This document shows positions 35,803 to 44,864 of a DNA stretch of 64,000 nucleotides, one piece after another. The position numbers and the translations under genes are program-made. Source of the stretch: Caulobacter sp. FWC2 (GTDB lineage Bacteria > Pseudomonadota > Alphaproteobacteria > Caulobacterales > Caulobacteraceae); the NCBI RefSeq assembly GCF_002742625.1, contig NZ_PEBF01000001.1:4898001-4962000 (forward strand), given 5' to 3'. The first letter of the stretch is position 1. Every line of letters begins with the position of its first letter. Under the pieces are notes generated by a model. It was not told where the DNA came from. It saw only the letters and a program-made list of their open reading frames with translations, and did not search any database.

Positions 35803-36486
35803 TCACTGGGTGAGAGGCCGCAGGATGATCTCCACCCGGCGGTTCTGGGCGCGGCCGGCGGCGGTGGCGTTGTCGGCGATCGGCTGGCGCGAGCCCATGC
35901 CGGCCACGAAGACGCGGTCCGACAACACCCGGCCCTGGCGGGTCAGGTAGTCGGCCACCGCGCTGGCGCGGCGCTCGGAAAGACCCTGGTTGTAGTCGGC
36001 GCCGCCGCTGCTGTCGGCGTGGCCCACCACGTCGATCGTGGTCTGCGGATAGGCGTTCAGCGTACGGGCCACGTCGTCGAGCACGCGGGTGAACTGCGGC
36101 TGCACGTCCGACTTGTCGACGGCGAAGGTCACGTCGCTGGGCATCACCAGCACGATCTGATCGCCGTTGCGGCGGATCAGCACGCCCGAGGACTCTAGCC
36201 CGCGACGCAGATCGGCCTGCTGGCGGTCCATGTAGTTGCCGACCGCGCCACCGGCCAGGGCGCCGATCCCCGCGCCGATCAGCGCGTTCTTGCGGCCCTG
36301 CTCACCCTTGTTGGTGTTGGTCAGGTAGCCCAGCAGCGCGCCGCCCGCGGCCCCGGCGAGCACGCCCGTGCCGGTGTTGTTGCGGACCGGCATGCCCGTA
36401 TAGGGGTCGGTGGTGGTGCAGGCGACCAGGGCGGTGGCGCCCATCAGTACGGCGACCAAGGCGGTCTTGCGCCCGAGATATGGCAT
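35803..36486 (-). CDS. OmpA family lipoprotein
   Basis: A 227-residue outer-membrane lipoprotein that should bind peptidoglycan. Lipobox ALVACTTT (Cys about residue 23), then two glycine-zipper segments (GVLAGAAGGALLGYL and ALIGAGIGALAGGAVG) and a C-terminal OmpA domain (about 115-225) with DVVGHADSSGGADYNQGLSERRASAVADYL. The Gly-zipper plus OmpA order is the YiaD/OmpA-lipoprotein type. ATG at 36486 is preferred over a TTG at 36495. It stands alone. Confidence 0.88.
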   Translation of the reverse strand: MPYLGRKTALVAVLMGATALVACTTTDPYTGMPVRNNTGTGVLAGAAGGALLGYLTNTNKGEQGRKNALIGAGIGALAGGAVGNYMDRQQADLRRGLESSGVLIRRNGDQIVLVMPSDVTFAVDKSDVQPQFTRVLDDVARTLNAYPQTTIDVVGHADSSGGADYNQGLSERRASAVADYLTRQGRVLSDRVFVAGMGSRQPIADNATAAGRAQNRRVEIILRPLTQ

Positions 36487-36665
36487 GTGTCGCAACCCTT
36501 ACGGCTTTGTTGTAGATCAACGTCAGACGGGCAAACGCCCTTCTTATGGTCAAGTTCCAACATCGCACCTGACGCCAGGATGAACGGTCTTCGTTTCACC
36601 CCTGGCTCGGTGTAGTAAGAAGGAACTTACTCATCTCCCATTCCGCTGTCTCAGGGCTCGAAGAA

Positions 36666-37601
36666 GTGTCTACCTCCGCCATCGAACCGATCTCGTTCTC
36701 CCTCTACAGCAAGGATTTCCAGCGCTTCGCCCAGGAGCTGGGCGCATCGTTCGAGCGTTACGGCTTCGCCGTGCTGTCGGAATACGACATTCCGCAGGAC
36801 CGCATCGACGCGGCCATTTCGGACACCAAGGCCTTCTTCGCCCTGCCCGAAGAGACCAAGAAGCAATATGCCGGGATCAAGGGCGGCGCGCGCGGCTACA
36901 TCCCGTTCGGGGTCGAGACCGCCAAGGGCGCGACGCACCACGACCTGAAGGAATTCTGGCACATGGGCCGCGACCTGCCGCCCGGCCACCGCTTCCGCGC
37001 CACCATGGCCGACAATGTCTGGCCGGCCGAGATCCCGGCCTTCAAGCATGACGTCAGCTGGTTCTACAACGCCTTGGACACCATGGGCGGCAAGGTGCTG
37101 GAGGCCATCGCCACCTACCTGAAGCTGGACCGCGACTTCTTCAAGCCGACCGTCGAGAACGGCAACAGCGTGCTGCGCCTGCTGCACTATCCGCCGATCC
37201 CGCAGGACGCCACCGGCGTGCGCGCCGGGGCCCACGGCGACATCAACACCATCACCCTGCTGATGGGCGCCGAGGAAGGCGGGCTGGAGCTGCTGGACCG
37301 CAACGGCGACTGGCTGCCGATCAACCCGCCCCCGGGCTGCATCGTCATCAATATCGGCGACATGCTGGAGCGGCTGACCAACCACGTCCTGCCCTCGACC
37401 ATTCACCGCGTGCAAAACCCGCCGCCCGAGCGCCGCCACATCCCGCGCTACTCGACGCCGTTCTTCCTGCACTTCGCGTCGGACTACGAGATCAAGACCC
37501 TGCCAAACTGCATCACGCCCGACAATCCGGATCGCTATCCGGAGTCGATCACGGCGGACGAGTTCCTCCAGCAGCGCCTGCGCGAGATCAAGCTGGCCTG
37601 A
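36666..37601 (+). CDS. 2-oxoglutarate/Fe(II)-dependent oxygenase (IPNS family)
   Basis: A 311-residue enzyme of the isopenicillin N synthase-like group. The Fe ligands are visible as HGDINTITLLMG (H and D) and the distal His in STIHRVQNP, with the 2OG-binding Arg in RYSTPFFLHF. The N-terminal DIOX_N domain is about residues 8-120. Substrate unknown; Caulobacter relatives are annotated only at family level. The start is a GTG at 36666 with a weak ribosome site (GAAGAA). A terminator follows. Confidence 0.85.
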   Translation: MSTSAIEPISFSLYSKDFQRFAQELGASFERYGFAVLSEYDIPQDRIDAAISDTKAFFALPEETKKQYAGIKGGARGYIPFGVETAKGATHHDLKEFWHMGRDLPPGHRFRATMADNVWPAEIPAFKHDVSWFYNALDTMGGKVLEAIATYLKLDRDFFKPTVENGNSVLRLLHYPPIPQDATGVRAGAHGDINTITLLMGAEEGGLELLDRNGDWLPINPPPGCIVINIGDMLERLTNHVLPSTIHRVQNPPPERRHIPRYSTPFFLHFASDYEIKTLPNCITPDNPDRYPESITADEFLQQRLREIKLA

Positions 37602-37626
37602 GGGCTTTTCGAATCGAAGACGAGAA

Positions 37627-37655
37627 GGGCGACGGCGCGAGCCGCCGCCCTTTTT
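37627..37655 (+). terminator. Intrinsic terminator of the oxygenase gene
   Basis: GGGCGACGGC (37627-37636) pairs with GCCGCCGCCC (37641-37650) with one mismatch around a GCGA loop, followed by five T. It ends one base before the TadG-like stop codon on the other strand. Confidence 0.8.
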
Positions 37656-39533
37656 CTATTTCGCGATCCGCAGGTCGGAGATCTCCTGGGCGATAGCCTT
37701 GAACGAGGATTTCAGCTCCGAGCCGGTCGCCGGGAAGAACGCCTTGGAGGTGTCGCTGGCGCAGGACGTCAGGAAGCTCTTGGCCGTGGCGTCGGAGCCG
37801 ACGTCGAAGCCCACCGTATAGAGCGTGATGTCATTGGCGCTGTTCTTGATCGCCGTGCACAGCGCTCTGGCCTGGGTGAAGGGGTCGCCGTTGGTGGCGT
37901 TGCAGTTGATGTGGTCGCTGGAGTTGCCGCTGCCGCCGCCAGCGTCACTGGCGATAACGCCGTTGCAGTACGGCGTGTTGAACGCGCCGTCGGTCATCAT
38001 GATGACGACCTTCATCAGGTCCTTGGTCTTATAGGCCGCCGGCTTCTGCGACGCGTTGGGCCACAAATAACTGAAGTTCGGCGCGATCATGTACCAGCCC
38101 CAGGCCAGGCCGATCTGGCCGGCCGTGGAGCCACCCGCCGCGAGGGTGCCGATCTGGGCCTTGAGCGCTGTCTTGTCACTCGAAAGAGGCATGATCGTCG
38201 GGGTCGGGCACGGGTTTGCCGAGTTCGTGTCTCCCGAGTCGGAAGGATAATTGGTCCCGACATACGACGTGCTGGGCGCGGCGTCGGTATAGGCGTTGGT
38301 CCCGATCCGCTCGCTGACGCAGTTGGTGATGTCGCGCACCTCGGCGGTGTTCGAGGCGCTGGTGTAGGCCAGTCGGTAGCAGCCCGGCACGGTGCTCTGC
38401 TGGCAGGTCGCCGCGCCACCGCTGGTGTAGGCGCCGGTGTTTGAATCGCCAACCACGCGGGTGTCGAAGGTCGTGGCGGTCAGGTTGGTGATCGTCTGGG
38501 TCGTGCCGTTCAGCGAGGTCAGCCCCCCCATATTGGCGAAGCTGATCTGGTCGTCGGTGATGAAGCCGTGGGCCGTAGAGGTGGTGACGACGATCGTGCA
38601 GGAACTGGTCAGGCACTTCCGCGCCACGCCGCCGCCGCTGTTGTAGTTCTTGGTCGTGGTGACACCGTTGAGCGAGAAGCTGTTCGAGTTGACCTTGGTG
38701 ATCGTGTAGGTCGCGCCATTCAGCGAGGCGTCATTCCCGGTGATGCCGGAGATATAGACCTTGTCGCCGGTCGCGTAGCCGTGATTGCTGACCGTGACGA
38801 CCGCCGGGTTGGCCTTGGTGATCCCCGTGATCGTCTGGGCCGAGGCCAGCCACCCGGCGCCGGAGATCGAGCGCACGGGCACAGGCCCGCGCGCCGCGTC
38901 GGCATAACTCCCGACATTGACGCCGGCGGCGTACGGCACCAGAGCCACCTTCGAATAGAACGGGGTCTGGGCGTCCTTGACGATGATGTCGACCAGGTCG
39001 GAAGCGGCGGTCTTCAGGTCGGCGATGCGCGTGCCGCTCATCGAACCGGTGATGTCGAGCACCAGCGAGACTTCCAGGTCCTTGGACGAGCGCACCACGT
39101 CCGACACGGCGGTGACCGTGATGTTGCCGCTGTTCCAGAGATTGGCGATGACCGGCTGCAGCGTCGCCGTGGCCGTTCCGATGACGTGGTTGTCCGCGCC
39201 CATCTTGAACGTGGCGCTGGAGGCGGTGAGTCCAAGGTTCATCCCCGCTACCTCGGCCAGGAAGGCAGGATCGCCGACGGCTTCCAGGCCGGCGTCGGTG
39301 ACGGCGGTCGAGCGCGCGGCGATCAGGGTGGCGGCGTCCAGGGCGTCCTGCATCTGCCGGCGCTGCAGGCTGATGCGGCTGACGTCCACCAGGCCGAACA
39401 CCAGCACCGCCAACGGCAGCGCCAGCAGGGCGAACTGCACGGCGATGGCGCCGCGTTCGTCGCGCCGCAGACGGCGAGCGAAGGCGGCGAAGCCCTCGGT
39501 CAGGCGTCGGAGGAAGCGGCTCTGCGTCGGCAT
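37656..39533 (-). CDS. TadG-like pilus-assembly protein with VWA domain and two inserted repeats
   Basis: A 625-residue Flp-pilus-type protein. Residues 25-50 form the TadE/TadG N-terminal hydrophobic segment (RGAIAVQFALLALPLAVLVF). A von Willebrand A domain starts near 153 with the MIDAS DITGSMS at 160-166 and continues at about 500 (MKVVIMMTDGAFNTPYCNG). Between them two similar beta-rich repeats interrupt the domain: about 236-290 (VTVSNHGYATGDKVYISGI) and about 310-372 (VTTSTAHGFITDDQISF), each with the H-G-(Y/F) turn and G(N/T)xxxLNG core seen in FCCH-like tail-fibre domains. The protein probably works at the outer face of the inner membrane or is secreted, and binds metal. No other tad genes are nearby. 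Confidence 0.8.
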   Translation of the reverse strand: MPTQSRFLRRLTEGFAAFARRLRRDERGAIAVQFALLALPLAVLVFGLVDVSRISLQRRQMQDALDAATLIAARSTAVTDAGLEAVGDPAFLAEVAGMNLGLTASSATFKMGADNHVIGTATATLQPVIANLWNSGNITVTAVSDVVRSSKDLEVSLVLDITGSMSGTRIADLKTAASDLVDIIVKDAQTPFYSKVALVPYAAGVNVGSYADAARGPVPVRSISGAGWLASAQTITGITKANPAVVTVSNHGYATGDKVYISGITGNDASLNGATYTITKVNSNSFSLNGVTTTKNYNSGGGVARKCLTSSCTIVVTTSTAHGFITDDQISFANMGGLTSLNGTTQTITNLTATTFDTRVVGDSNTGAYTSGGAATCQQSTVPGCYRLAYTSASNTAEVRDITNCVSERIGTNAYTDAAPSTSYVGTNYPSDSGDTNSANPCPTPTIMPLSSDKTALKAQIGTLAAGGSTAGQIGLAWGWYMIAPNFSYLWPNASQKPAAYKTKDLMKVVIMMTDGAFNTPYCNGVIASDAGGGSGNSSDHINCNATNGDPFTQARALCTAIKNSANDITLYTVGFDVGSDATAKSFLTSCASDTSKAFFPATGSELKSSFKAIAQEISDLRIAK

Positions 39534-39675
39534 GGTCTGATCCCAGGCGTGGTTTTTCGGCGTGACCTTCGCCGATGAGGGTGAACAAGCCGAAAACGCC
39601 GCTGGTGAACGGCGATCAAGACCCCCTTCGACTCTCCCCTTCGACTCCGGGCGCGCCTGCGGCTAAAGAGCCCGG

Positions 39676-40413
39676 ATGCCGTTCACCGCCACCGTCCTGA
39701 CCATGTTCCCCGAAGCCTTTCCAGGCCCGCTCGGCGTTTCGATGATCGGGACCGCCTGGACCGAACAGGACCTGTGGCGTCTGGAAACGCTGGACATTCG
39801 GGCCTTTTCCAAGGATAAACGCGGCTTCCTCGACGACACCCCTGCGGGTGGCGGCGCGGGAGCCGTGCTCAAAGCGGACGTCATCGCCTCTGCGCTCGAC
39901 AGCGTGGAGCTGAATGGTCGGCCGCTTTTGTACATGAGCGCCCGGGGCAGGCCCCTGACCCAGGCGCGCGTAAGAGAGTGGTCCAAGGCGCCCGGTATCG
40001 TGGTGCTGTGCGGCCGCTTCGAGGGGGTGGACCAGCGGGTGCTCGACGCCCGGGGGTTCGAGGAGATCTCGGTCGGAGACGCCGTCCTCGCAGGAGGAGA
40101 AACGGCGGCGATGGTCGTGATCGAGGCGTGCGTTCGACTTGCCCCGGGTGTTCTGGGGAATATCGAGAGCACGCTGGAAGAAAGCTTCGAGGACGGCCTC
40201 CTCGAGCATCCGCAGTACACGCGACCGCGGACGTTCGAAGGATTGGATATCCCCGAGGTGCTGCTGTCGGGCGATCACAAGCGGATCGACCAATGGCGCA
40301 AGAGTATGCGTGAAGAAACGACCCGCGAGCGGCGTCCAGATCTCTGGGAAGCGCATCTCGCCAATCAACAGGCAAAAGGCGGCCCGAAAACGGGTAAGCC
40401 CAAGGAGAAATGA
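39676..40413 (+). CDS. trmD: tRNA (guanine-N1)-methyltransferase
   Basis: Methylates G37 of tRNAs that read C-starting codons, preventing +1 frameshifts. The 245-residue SPOUT protein starts with [18 protein letters not shown], and has [30 protein letters not shown] (knot) and [20 protein letters not shown]. The stop codon lies two bases before the rplS start, a common trmD-rplS order. The C terminus is basic. Confidence 0.95.
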   Translation: MPFTATVLTMFPEAFPGPLGVSMIGTAWTEQDLWRLETLDIRAFSKDKRGFLDDTPAGGGAGAVLKADVIASALDSVELNGRPLLYMSARGRPLTQARVREWSKAPGIVVLCGRFEGVDQRVLDARGFEEISVGDAVLAGGETAAMVVIEACVRLAPGVLGNIESTLEESFEDGLLEHPQYTRPRTFEGLDIPEVLLSGDHKRIDQWRKSMREETTRERRPDLWEAHLANQQAKGGPKTGKPKEK

Positions 40414-40415
40414 TC

Positions 40416-40823
40416 ATGGCGATCAACATCATCAAGCAACTCGAGCAGGAAGAGTCCGCTCGCCTGCTGGCCGTCCGCGCGATCCCGGAATTCCGTCCCG
40501 GCGACACCCTGCGCGTCAACGTGAAGATCAAGGAAGGCGAGCGCGAGCGCGTTCAGGCCTACGAAGGTGTCTGCATCGCCCGCGCCGGCTCGGGCGTCCA
40601 TGAGAGCTTCACGGTCCGCAAGATCTCGTTCGGCGAAGGCGTGGAACGTCTGTTCCCGCTGCTCTCGCCGAGCATCGACAGCATCGAAGTGAAGCGTCGC
40701 GGCGTCGTCCGTCGCGCCAAGCTGTACTACCTGCGCGACCGTCGCGGTAAGTCGGCCCGTATCGCCGAGCGTTCGAACAGCAACACCAAGGCCTCGGCCG
40801 CTGCGGCTTCGTCGGAAGACTAA
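40416..40823 (+). CDS. rplS: 50S ribosomal protein L19
   Basis: A 135-residue L19 with the conserved [29 protein letters not shown] and [17 protein letters not shown] prefer the ATG at 40416 ([14 protein letters not shown]) after GGAG because other L19 proteins start this way; an ATG at 40410 inside the trmD stop region would add two residues. A C-terminal Ala-rich tail is typical for this clade. A terminator follows at 40862. Confidence 0.95.
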   Translation: MAINIIKQLEQEESARLLAVRAIPEFRPGDTLRVNVKIKEGERERVQAYEGVCIARAGSGVHESFTVRKISFGEGVERLFPLLSPSIDSIEVKRRGVVRRAKLYYLRDRRGKSARIAERSNSNTKASAAAASSED

Positions 40824-40861
40824 GTCTCGCGCGGAAAGCGTATGGCTTTCGGACGTGAAGG

Positions 40862-40891
40862 AGGCCCTGGCGGAAACGCCGGGGCCTTTTT
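40862..40891 (+). terminator. Intrinsic terminator of trmD-rplS
   Basis: AGGCCCTGGCG (40862-40872) pairs with CGCCGGGGCCT (40877-40887) around a GAAA tetraloop, followed by a T-run. A clear Rho-independent terminator. Confidence 0.85.
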
Positions 40892-41088
40892 CTTTGGCGG
40901 CGGGGGCGTCGACACCGGCGCGTCCACTGCAGCCAAGCTTTAGTGCGATCGCACGTTACTTGACAAACCGCCGTTCCGTGAGATGGTTAACCCACCCCCG
41001 GCTTCGGCCGGGCTTCCAGACCGTCTCCTTTCTAGTGGACGGCCCTTTCCGGGCGGAGCCATCGGCCCCCGGAAGCAAAGAATGATGC

Positions 41089-41119
41089 TAGGGCGCGCCG
41101 AAACCACTGGCGCGCCCTA
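41089..41119 (+). promoter_or_regulatory. Strong hairpin in the leuC leader
   Basis: TAGGGCGCGCC (41089-41099) pairs perfectly with GGCGCGCCCTA (41109-41119) around a 9-base loop, followed by a weak U-stretch (TGTCTTT). It lies 97 bases before the leuC ATG, so it could be an attenuator or a promoter-proximal stop. Confidence 0.45.
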
Positions 41120-41215
41120 TGTCTTTCGCGGCGAGCCCGCCACAGAACGCAAGAAATTGTCGCGGGGACCGCCCCCCACTGGATTTCGGCGCACGATCCG
41201 CCCTATATCCCCGCC

Positions 41216-42652
41216 ATGTCCGCCAAAACCCTCTACGACAAGATCTGGGACGCCCACGTCGTCAGCGAAACCGACGGCGAGGCCATCCTCTATATCGACC
41301 TGCACCTCATCCATGAGGTCACTACCCCGCAGGCCTTCGCAGGGCTTCGCGCGGCCGGCCGCAAGGTGCGCCGGCCCGATCGCACGCTGGCCGTAGCCGA
41401 CCACAACATCCCAACCGAAGGTCAGGCCCTGGGCGTCGACGCGGTGGCCGACGAGGAAGCGCGCCTGCAGCTCAAGACGCTGGCCCGCAACGTCGCCGAC
41501 AACGGCATCCAGTTCTTCCCGATGGGCGACATCCGCAACGGCATCGTCCACGTGGTCGGTCCCGAGCAGGGCCGCACCCAGCCGGGCATGACGATCGTCT
41601 GCGGCGACAGCCACACCTCGACCCACGGCGCCTTCGGGGCGCTGGCCCACGGCATCGGCACGTCCGAGGTCGAGCACGTCCTGGCCACCCAGACCCTGCG
41701 CCAGAAGAAGGCCAAGAACATGCTGGTCCGCGTCGACGGGAGCCTCGGCCCCGGCGTGACCGGCAAGGACATCGCCCTGGCCGTGATCGGCGAGATCGGC
41801 ACGGCCGGCGGCACCGGCTACGTCATCGAGTTCGCCGGCCAGGCCGTGCGCGAGCTGTCGATGGAGGGCCGCATGACCCTCTGCAACCTGACCATCGAGG
41901 GCGGCGCCAAGGCCGGCCTGATCGCGCCCGACGAGAAGACCTTCGCCTATATCCAGGGCAAGCCCGCTGCCCCCAAGGGCGCGGCCTGGGACATGGCGGT
42001 CAGCCACTGGAAGACCTTCTTTACCGACGAGGCCGCCGTCTTCGACCGCACCGTGGTCATCGACGGCTCGGCCCTGGTTCCGATGGTCACCTGGGGCACC
42101 TCGCCCGAGGACGTCGTGCCGGTCACCGGCAATGTGCCGGATCCGGAAAGCTTCGCCACGCCCGACAAGCGCGCGGCCGCTCACCGGGCCCTGGACTATA
42201 TGGGCCTGACCGCCGGCCAGCCGATCTCGGAAGCCCGCATCGACCGCGTCTTCATCGGCTCGTGCACCAACAGCCGTATCGAGGACATGCGCGCCGCCGC
42301 CGCCGTGGTGCAGGAAGCCTTCCTGCACGGCCGCCTGGTGGCGCCGCACGTCAAGGCGATGGTCGTGCCCGGCTCCGGCCTGGTGAAGGAGCAGGCCGAG
42401 GAAGAGGGCCTGGACGCCATCTTCAAGGCCGCCGGCTTCGACTGGCGCGAGCCCGGCTGCTCGATGTGCCTGGCCATGAACCCCGACAAGCTGGCCCCGC
42501 AGGAACGCTGCGCCTCGACCAGCAACCGCAACTTCGAAGGCCGCCAGGGCCGCGCCGGCCGCACCCACCTCGTCTCCCCCGCCATGGCGGCGGCGGCGGC
42601 GATCGCCGGCCATCTGGTCGATGTCCGCACCTTCCTGGAGGAGACCGCCTGA
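41216..42652 (+). CDS. leuC: 3-isopropylmalate dehydratase, large subunit
   Basis: Catalytic iron-sulfur subunit of isopropylmalate isomerase in leucine synthesis. The 478-residue chain has the aconitase-type cluster ligands ([12 protein letters not shown] and [13 protein letters not shown]), [18 protein letters not shown] near residue 130, and the N-terminal [13 protein letters not shown]. The stop overlaps the leuD start (TGATG). It begins the leuC-leuD-ABM-leuB run. Confidence 0.96.
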   Translation: MSAKTLYDKIWDAHVVSETDGEAILYIDLHLIHEVTTPQAFAGLRAAGRKVRRPDRTLAVADHNIPTEGQALGVDAVADEEARLQLKTLARNVADNGIQFFPMGDIRNGIVHVVGPEQGRTQPGMTIVCGDSHTSTHGAFGALAHGIGTSEVEHVLATQTLRQKKAKNMLVRVDGSLGPGVTGKDIALAVIGEIGTAGGTGYVIEFAGQAVRELSMEGRMTLCNLTIEGGAKAGLIAPDEKTFAYIQGKPAAPKGAAWDMAVSHWKTFFTDEAAVFDRTVVIDGSALVPMVTWGTSPEDVVPVTGNVPDPESFATPDKRAAAHRALDYMGLTAGQPISEARIDRVFIGSCTNSRIEDMRAAAAVVQEAFLHGRLVAPHVKAMVVPGSGLVKEQAEEEGLDAIFKAAGFDWREPGCSMCLAMNPDKLAPQERCASTSNRNFEGRQGRAGRTHLVSPAMAAAAAIAGHLVDVRTFLEETA

Positions 42653-43260
42653 TGCGCGCCTTCACACGCCTCGACGGCCGCGCGGCTCCGCTGGAGCTGG
42701 CCAATATCGACACCGACCAGATCATCCCCAAGCAGTTCCTCAAGACCGTGGAACGCGAGGGCTTGGCCAAGGGCCTGTTCTACGACTTCCGCGTCGACGG
42801 CGAGGGCAACGAGATCAAGGACTTCGTGCTCAACAAGCCGGAGTACAAGAACGCCTCGGTGCTGATCGCCGGCGACAATTTCGGCTGCGGCAGCTCGCGC
42901 GAGCACGCGCCTTGGGCCCTGATGGACTTCGGGATCATGTGCGTGATCTCGACCAGCTTCGCCGACATCTTCAACAACAACTGCTTCAACAACGGCCTGC
43001 TGCCGGTGGTGGTCAGCGCCGAAGACCTGGCCCTCCTGATGGACGAGGCCAAGGGCGGCAACCACATGGTCAGCGTCGACCTCGAGACCCAGACCGTGGT
43101 CTCGCCGTCGGGCAAGGCGATCGGCTTCGACATCGATCCCGTGCGGAAAGAGAAGATGCTTAAAGGCCTCGACGCCATCGGCGAGACCCTGATGCACGGC
43201 GGCGACATCGACGTCTATGAGAGCAAGCGCGCGATCAGCCAGCCCTGGCTGGAGGCGTGA
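42652..43260 (+). CDS. leuD: 3-isopropylmalate dehydratase, small subunit
   Basis: Swivel-domain subunit that pairs with LeuC. The 202-residue protein has [16 protein letters not shown] and [20 protein letters not shown], the family signature. The ATG overlaps the leuC stop by one base. A C-terminal extension (to SQPWLEA) is normal for the type. A palindromic interspersed repeat begins seven bases downstream. Confidence 0.96.
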   Translation: MRAFTRLDGRAAPLELANIDTDQIIPKQFLKTVEREGLAKGLFYDFRVDGEGNEIKDFVLNKPEYKNASVLIAGDNFGCGSSREHAPWALMDFGIMCVISTSFADIFNNNCFNNGLLPVVVSAEDLALLMDEAKGGNHMVSVDLETQTVVSPSGKAIGFDIDPVRKEKMLKGLDAIGETLMHGGDIDVYESKRAISQPWLEA

Positions 43261-43266
43261 ACCGCC

Positions 43267-43385
43267 TCCCCTCCCCTTGATGGGGAGGGGTAGGGGTGGG
43301 GTGATGCGGCGGTTCGACCGCGCCAAGACCCTGAACCGCTGCCACCCCCATCCCCGACCCTTCCCCCCTCGAAGGGGGAAGGGGG
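43267..43385. repeat. Interspersed G/C-block repeat, copy B
   Basis: Same structure as the repeat at 8418-8540: TCCCCTCCCC hairpin, GGGGTAGGGGTGGGGTGA arm, variable centre, complementary CACCCCCATCCCCGACCC arm and a final GAAGGGGGAAGGGGG hairpin. It sits between leuD and the ABM gene; its right end provides purines about 10 bases before that ATG. Confidence 0.75.
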
Positions 43386-43396
43386 AGAACGTTGAG

Positions 43397-43699
43397 ATGA
43401 CCATCATCCTCGCCGGCACGATCCGCCTCGCGCCCGACCGCCTGGCCGACCTGCGCCCGCACCTCCGCGCCCAGGTCGAGAAGAGCCGGGCGGAGCCGGG
43501 ATGCCTGGACTACGCCCTGACCGAAGACCCGCTCGACCCCGGCCTGATCCGGGTCTACGAGCATTTCGTCGACGAAGAGGCCCTGGCCTTCCACCGCGCC
43601 AGCTCGCACATGGCCGCCTGGCGCGCCTGCTGGCCGGAACTCGGCGTCGGCGAGCGCCGCATGTCGTCGTTCGACGTCTCCGCCTACCGCGAAATCTGA
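43397..43699 (+). CDS. ABM-domain (YgiN-like) putative monooxygenase
   Basis: A 100-residue ferredoxin-like protein of the antibiotic-biosynthesis-monooxygenase family: AGTIRLAPDRLADLRPHLRA, PGCLDYALTEDPLDPG and FVDEEALAFHRASSHMAAW fit the YgiN type. Such proteins act as dimers on quinones or other small molecules, or have unknown roles. It separates leuCD from leuB, 18 bases before leuB. ATG at 43397 follows GGGGGAG from the repeat. The leucine-pathway link is positional only. Confidence 0.8.
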   Translation: MTIILAGTIRLAPDRLADLRPHLRAQVEKSRAEPGCLDYALTEDPLDPGLIRVYEHFVDEEALAFHRASSHMAAWRACWPELGVGERRMSSFDVSAYREI

Positions 43700-43717
43700 T
43701 CCAAGAGAGAGCCTTAC

Positions 43718-44770
43718 ATGTCCACCCTGCTCCTCCTGCCCGGCGACGGCATCGGCCCGGAAGTCTGCGCGGAGGTGCGCCGCGTGGCGGCCGCCCTCAC
43801 CCCGGATCTCGAGGTCTCGGAAGCCCCCTATGGAGGGTCCAGCTATGACGCTCACGGTACGCCGCTGCTGGACGAGGTCCGCGACCAGGCCATCGCCAGC
43901 GACGCGGTGCTGATGGGCGCCGTCGGCGGTCCGCAATGGGCCAGCGTCCCGCGCCACCTGCGCCCGGAAGCCGGCCTGCTGAACCTGCGCAAGGCCATGG
44001 ACGTCTACGCCAACCTGCGCCCGGCCTACTGCTTCGAGGCCCTGGCCGGCGCCTCCAGCCTGAAGACCGAACTGGTCTCGGGCCTGGACATCATGTTCGT
44101 GCGGGAACTGGTCGGCGGCGTCTATTTCGGCGAGCCGCGCGGCATCGAGACCCTGGCCGACGGCCAGAAGAAGGGCTTCGACACCGCCGTCTACACCACC
44201 AGCGAGATCGAGCGCGTCGGCCGCGTGGCCTTCGAGCTGGCCCGGGGCCGGACCAACAAGGTCCACTCCGCCGAGAAGTCGAACGTCATGGAGTCGGGCC
44301 TGCTGTGGAAGCAGGTCATCACCGAGTTGCACGCCCGCGAATATCCGGACGTCCAGCTGGAGCACATCCTGGCCGACAACTGCGCCATGCAGCTGGTCCG
44401 CGCGCCCAAGCAGTTCGACGTCATCGTCACCGACAACCTGTTCGGCGACATTCTGTCGGACGCGGCGGCCATGCTGACCGGCTCGCTGGGCATGCTGCCC
44501 TCGGCCGCCATCGGCGACCCGAGCAAGCCGGGCCTCTACGAGCCGATCCATGGCTCGGCCCCCGACATCGCCGGCAAGGGCCTGGCCAATCCGCTGGCCG
44601 CCATCCTGTCGTTTGAAATGGCCCTGCGCTGGTCGCTCAAGCAGGTCGAAGCCGCCGACGCGCTGCTGGCCGCGGTCAAGGCCGCGCTGGACGGCGGCGC
44701 CCGCACGCGCGACCTTGGCGGGGCCATGACCACCGCCGAAATGGGCAGCGTCGTTCTGTCGCACCTGTAA
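43718..44770 (+). CDS. leuB: 3-isopropylmalate dehydrogenase
   Basis: NAD-dependent oxidative decarboxylation of 3-isopropylmalate. The 350-residue protein has [19 protein letters not shown], the metal/substrate segment [22 protein letters not shown], and [21 protein letters not shown]. Length matches bacterial LeuB. An imperfect hairpin CCGCTGGGGC/GCCCCCGCGG at 44778-44801 follows the stop and may end the transcript. Confidence 0.95.
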   Translation: MSTLLLLPGDGIGPEVCAEVRRVAAALTPDLEVSEAPYGGSSYDAHGTPLLDEVRDQAIASDAVLMGAVGGPQWASVPRHLRPEAGLLNLRKAMDVYANLRPAYCFEALAGASSLKTELVSGLDIMFVRELVGGVYFGEPRGIETLADGQKKGFDTAVYTTSEIERVGRVAFELARGRTNKVHSAEKSNVMESGLLWKQVITELHAREYPDVQLEHILADNCAMQLVRAPKQFDVIVTDNLFGDILSDAAAMLTGSLGMLPSAAIGDPSKPGLYEPIHGSAPDIAGKGLANPLAAILSFEMALRWSLKQVEAADALLAAVKAALDGGARTRDLGGAMTTAEMGSVVLSHL

Positions 44771-44777
44771 AAGCGTT

Positions 44778-44801
44778 CCGCTGGGGCAATCGCCCCCGCG
44801 G
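44778..44801 (+). terminator. Hairpin after leuB (probable terminator)
   Basis: CCGCTGGGGC (44778-44787) and GCCCCCGCGG (44792-44801) pair with one mismatch around AATC. No T-run follows, so termination is probable rather than certain. Confidence 0.45.
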
Positions 44802-44864
44802 ACAACTCAAGTTTAACGCCTGGCCCCCATACGCTTAACCATATCGAGGGCGTTTGGGGCGGGC

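Larger units (their letters stand above)
40824..41215. other. Intergenic region holding the rplS terminator and leuC leader
   Basis: It contains a terminator at 40862-40891, a possible promoter with TTGACA at 40960-40965, a CCCGGC-TTCG-GCCGGG hairpin near 40996, and a strong hairpin at 41089-41119 before leuC. No gene; no short frame is Leu-rich. Confidence 0.6.

Noticed and set aside
40983..41090. Leucine leader peptide before leuC
   Set aside because: The candidate frame has only three Leu codons and reads into leuC upstream sequence; it does not meet attenuator expectations.
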